A DNA stretch of 64,000 nt. Origin: Welwitschia mirabilis. Lineage: Eukaryota; Gnetophyta; Gnetopsida; Welwitschiales. The notes under the pieces were generated by a model, which saw only the letters and a list, made by a program, of their open reading frames with translations, made no database searches and was not told where the DNA came from. Below, piece by piece: positions 61,287-64,000 of the stretch (the first letter of the stretch is position 1; the number at the start of each line of letters is the position of its first letter). The translations under genes were made by a program, and so were the position numbers. The stretch is from the NCBI GenBank assembly GCA_051453625.1, contig JBOZIK010000001.1, forward strand, positions 296,674,351 to 296,738,350, given 5' to 3'.

Positions 61287-62591
61287 TATTGACTAGATTT
61301 TTAAAGTTCATAATTTTTATTTCTTATAAATTTTTAAGATATTTTTAAACTTTTTAGTGCTAGATCCTAGTGCATTTTCAGTTATACCTAACCTAGTTCT
61401 TTTTTCTTTTATGAGTTTTCATTTTGTTTCCTTTTCCTTTTTGCTTTAGTGGTGGGTATTGGTCCATTTCCAATGATACTAGAACCAATTCTTTTATTTT
61501 GTTTTTTTTATTATTCATTTTTTTCTTTTTGATGGTTTGTACTCATTTTCTAATAAAACCAAAATTAGTATGATTTTTAAGTTTTTTCTAGTTTTTATAC
61601 TCTAATCTAAAATATATTTTTATATCTAATATTTTGTGTAGCAAGTCTAATGATGTTTTTACAAGTTGCAATCAAAATCAATATTAAAAAAGATGAAAAA
61701 CTAAATTAGAGCTTTAATATTTTGTAATTTTTATTTTATTTTTTAATTTTTTTAAAAAATTATTTTAGTTTCCATTTTGTGTTTTTAATTTCTAATAAAA
61801 ATTTCTAAAATGAAAAATGTTTATGATTTATTTTCCTAGATTTATTTTTGAAGTTGTAGTTATTTTCAATTTTTTGCTAATCATTTTTTGTACCCCATAA
61901 CATGAAATATTTTTCATAGTCCTAAACACAACTATACTTTTTTCTTAAGCCATTTTTCTTTAAATAACTGGTGCTACTGGCCTTTTTACTAAGCATGCTC
62001 TCAAACTTTACATTACTCTTTCTTGGATTTCTTAAATACTTTTTAATATCGAGCCTCCTTTAAAATCATAAAAAGTTATGAAAACATAATCTTTTAGTGA
62101 ATTTCATAGATTCTTTTTTAAAATTTGACATGAATTCACAATGTGATGTACTTGGTAGAATTTATAAAAGTCTTTTAAACTATAATTCATATATGGAAAG
62201 CTATAAAAATTCTTACAGCTTGCCTAATTATGTTTAATATAAACAAACTGTATAGGATCATATTCAATATAAGAAAGCCTTACAGGACTACCTTTAGTGC
62301 AACCCATACCATTTTAAACCCTAAGATTCTTCTAATACTAGGTAAACCTTTAGGGAATATCTTTAAATCTTAGAACCCCATTTAAATCAAATTCTTTGTA
62401 CTCTTGAGTTTGAGTTATCTTATTTTAAATATAAATAGTTTAAACCTAGATCTTTCACAATCTTTTAAAAATCTTTACCCTCTAATCCTTATCCTTCATC
62501 TTTCTTTTCATCTCCTTTATTCTTTCATTCATATCATACAACCAATAGAAACTTCTTCATCTATCCCTTGGAGGAATCATTAAGAAACTTC
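61287..62591 (+). other. leader of the plus-strand gypsy element
   Basis: T-rich non-coding DNA between the primer-binding site and the coding relic. The part 61922-62183 recurs at 63712-64000 (see that entry). Confidence 0.45.
61922..62183 (+). repeat. leader repeat, copy 1
   Basis: Shares TTAAGCCATTTT, the A.CTGGTGC.AC word, GCATGCTCT, TTTTTAATATCGAGCCTCCTTT (its counterpart reads TTTTTGATATTAGTCCTCC) and TTGGTAGAATTTAT with 63712-64000, in the same order and orientation. Spacing is kept within about 30 bp. Confidence 0.7.
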
Positions 62592-63351
62592 ATGGATTCT
62601 CAAGGCCAATTTAATCATGATCATAAACAAACCCTTAATAAAAGTTCATCCTACTTAAGTAGCCTTGAACAAATTGCCCAAACCCAAATCCACATTATCT
62701 AATAAATCCTTTCTTCATTAAACCATAGTAAACTTGAAAATTAACTTGAAATTAATGAATAAGAAAAAGAAATCCTTTCTACATTTCATTAACTTGAGAG
62801 TCTTGAAAATGTTGAAAGGATTAAGAATAGTGAAATTGATGATATTCAAGCCCTATCCTTTAGGAATAAGAAGGAAATCAATAAGGAAATCCATGAGAAC
62901 CTTGAGTATAAAAACATACTAAGGAATAATCGATTGTATGAAAAGAGATATACTTTAGTAGATAACTAAACATATCAGAGGATGAGAAATCTTGAGAAGA
63001 TAAGTAACCATTTGCGGGGGTTACAACTTTGAGAGTTATAAAACTAAATATAAATTAATGCTTGAAATTAATGAAAGGATAAAGAATCTATCTTTACATT
63101 ACAATCATTATTTCATATACAACCACATGAGGAAGAATCCCCTAGTAATATTAATGAGGAAGAGATCATTATCAAAGAGATCATACATGATACATCTTAT
63201 AAAGAATATTTTTATCAACAACCTCTTAGATGAACTGTTTCACTTTGATCTTTATCTTTGAAGCAATGTCCAAACCTCAATCATGAAAACCAACCTTCAT
63301 TTGCTTTGGAACCACCATCTAAAAATTTCATTAATGATGATTCACCTTTTT
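62592..63351 (+). pseudogene. glutamate/asparagine-rich coding relic of the plus-strand element
   Basis: From an ATG at 62592 one frame continues to about 63030 with stops mostly where CAA or CAG is likely: MDSQGQFNHDHKQTLNKSSS, SLEQIAQTQIHII, ESLENVERIKNSEIDDIQAL, KEINKEIHENLEYKNILRNN and MRNLEKISNHLRGLQL. After a frame change it seems to go on near 63100-63351 with QPHEEESPSNINEEEIIIKE, YKEYFYQQPL and NQPSFALEPPSKNFINDD. The repeated Leu/Glu/Lys/Asn pattern suggests a coiled coil. The position, 1.3 kb after the primer-binding site, suggests gag or an ORF before gag; I recognise no family. The open frames at 62734-62922 and 63058-63261 are other frames of this stretch. Confidence 0.4.
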
Positions 63352-63611
63352 AATGATCCTTAACATAGTTTTGTCTTCATCTTAAAATAATGTTTCGCAT
63401 GAATCATTGAATAAACATAAACAAGCTAAAGGATGAATTATTTCTTAATTTAAATGAATAAATTTTACTACTTGTATTAATTCTCTTCTTAATTTTATGG
63501 ATTCATGTATAAAAATATACAAGGATTCTATTCCAACTTAGAATGCTTCACAAAAGTTTAAATCATTTAACCTTTGCATTCATTACCATATTGAGCCTTC
63601 ATACATGCATT

Positions 63612-63711
63612 NNNNNNNNNNNNNNNNNNNNNNNNNNNNNNNNNNNNNNNNNNNNNNNNNNNNNNNNNNNNNNNNNNNNNNNNNNNNNNNNNNNNNNNNN
63701 NNNNNNNNNNN
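63612..63711. other. assembly gap (100 N)
   Basis: Exactly 100 N, a conventional scaffold-join length. The sequence to its right is a copy of the leader repeat rather than a continuation of the coding relic, so the join may be misplaced or may cross into another element copy. Confidence 0.97.
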
Positions 63712-64000
63712 CCAAATATAGCTTCATTCTCTTTTTAAGCCATTTTGCCTTAAGCAACTAGTGCCACCATCTTTCCTGACATGCTCTACTGGTTTTTTTT
63801 TGGCTTAGAAGCCTTATAAACTTTGCATAATTTATACCTTTAATTATCTTAACATTTTTTGATATTAGTCCTCCTTTGAAACCTTATAAAGTTATGCAAA
63901 TATAAAACTATAAAAAAATTATTGACTATTTTTTGAAATTTTACATGAAATAGGCACATGATTCATTTGGTAGAATTTATGAAATCCCTTTTAAATCCTA
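63712..64000 (+). repeat. leader repeat, copy 2
   Basis: Diverged direct copy of 61922-62183, running off the window. It implies either a second element of the same family beginning here or a duplication, directly after an assembly gap. Confidence 0.7.

Noticed and set aside
62592-63351. Coding relic as part of an endogenous pararetrovirus
   Set aside because: The Glu-rich coiled-coil look is compatible, but the upstream primer-binding site is of the gypsy type, and no movement-protein, coat-protein zinc finger or RT motif is present.
1-64000. tRNA, rRNA, snoRNA or intact host protein genes
   Set aside because: No cloverleaf boxes, rRNA cores, or exon sets with plausible splice sites and conserved domains were found by eye. 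A tRNA or microRNA scan would be needed to exclude small genes.

Overview
The window looks like heterochromatic or intergenic plant nuclear DNA. It is roughly three-quarters A+T by eye. It has no intact protein-coding gene, no tRNA or rRNA gene that I can recognise, and no bacterial-style operon structure. Every stretch I can identify is decayed LTR retrotransposon: Ty3/gypsy of the Athila type, Ty3/gypsy chromovirus of the Tekay/Del type, and Ty1/copia of the Sirevirus-like type. Open frames are short because codons such as CAA, CAG, CGA and TGG have become stops; C-to-T and G-to-A transitions dominate. I do not assign a species.

Layout. 1-1060 holds the RT/RNase H end of a plus-strand copia relic. 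5540-6930 holds the RNase H-integrase end of a plus-strand Athila-type element. 9231-10315 may be a chromovirus-type LTR. 13163-42588 is a nested block whose outer LTRs form the best-matching pair; both point to the minus strand and the block is flanked by the same 5 bp (TACAT). Inside it are (a) Athila-type gag, protease, RT, RNase H and integrase relics (16.0-21.5 kb) with their own truncated 5' LTR and primer-binding site; (b) the gag-protease end and 5' LTR of a second Athila family (23.5-27.2 kb); (c) a nearly complete minus-strand Sirevirus-like copia with both LTRs, gag, pol and a third ORF (29250-38048); (d) a plus-strand copia pol that has lost its integrase in frame (38049-40760). 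Assembly gaps lie at 35150-35159, 41114-41213, 43925-44024 and 63612-63711.

To the right, 42.6-45.8 kb is mostly anonymous, with one unusually long low-stop frame and a possible LTR with adjacent priming sites. 45.8-57.2 kb is a minus-strand Tekay-type chromovirus with very long LTRs (about 4 kb on the left). 57.2-60.4 kb is non-coding, with long polypurine tracts, small palindromes and a degenerate tandem array. 60.4-64 kb holds the 5' end of a plus-strand gypsy element: a heavily mutated primer-binding site, a leader and a glutamate/asparagine-rich coding relic.

The parts do not work together as a pathway. The window records successive insertions, deletions and methylation-type decay. I found no previously undescribed functional system. 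The most useful observations are the nested block with its candidate target-site duplication, the third ORF of the copia element, the in-frame integrase deletion, and a few low-stop frames that I could not identify.
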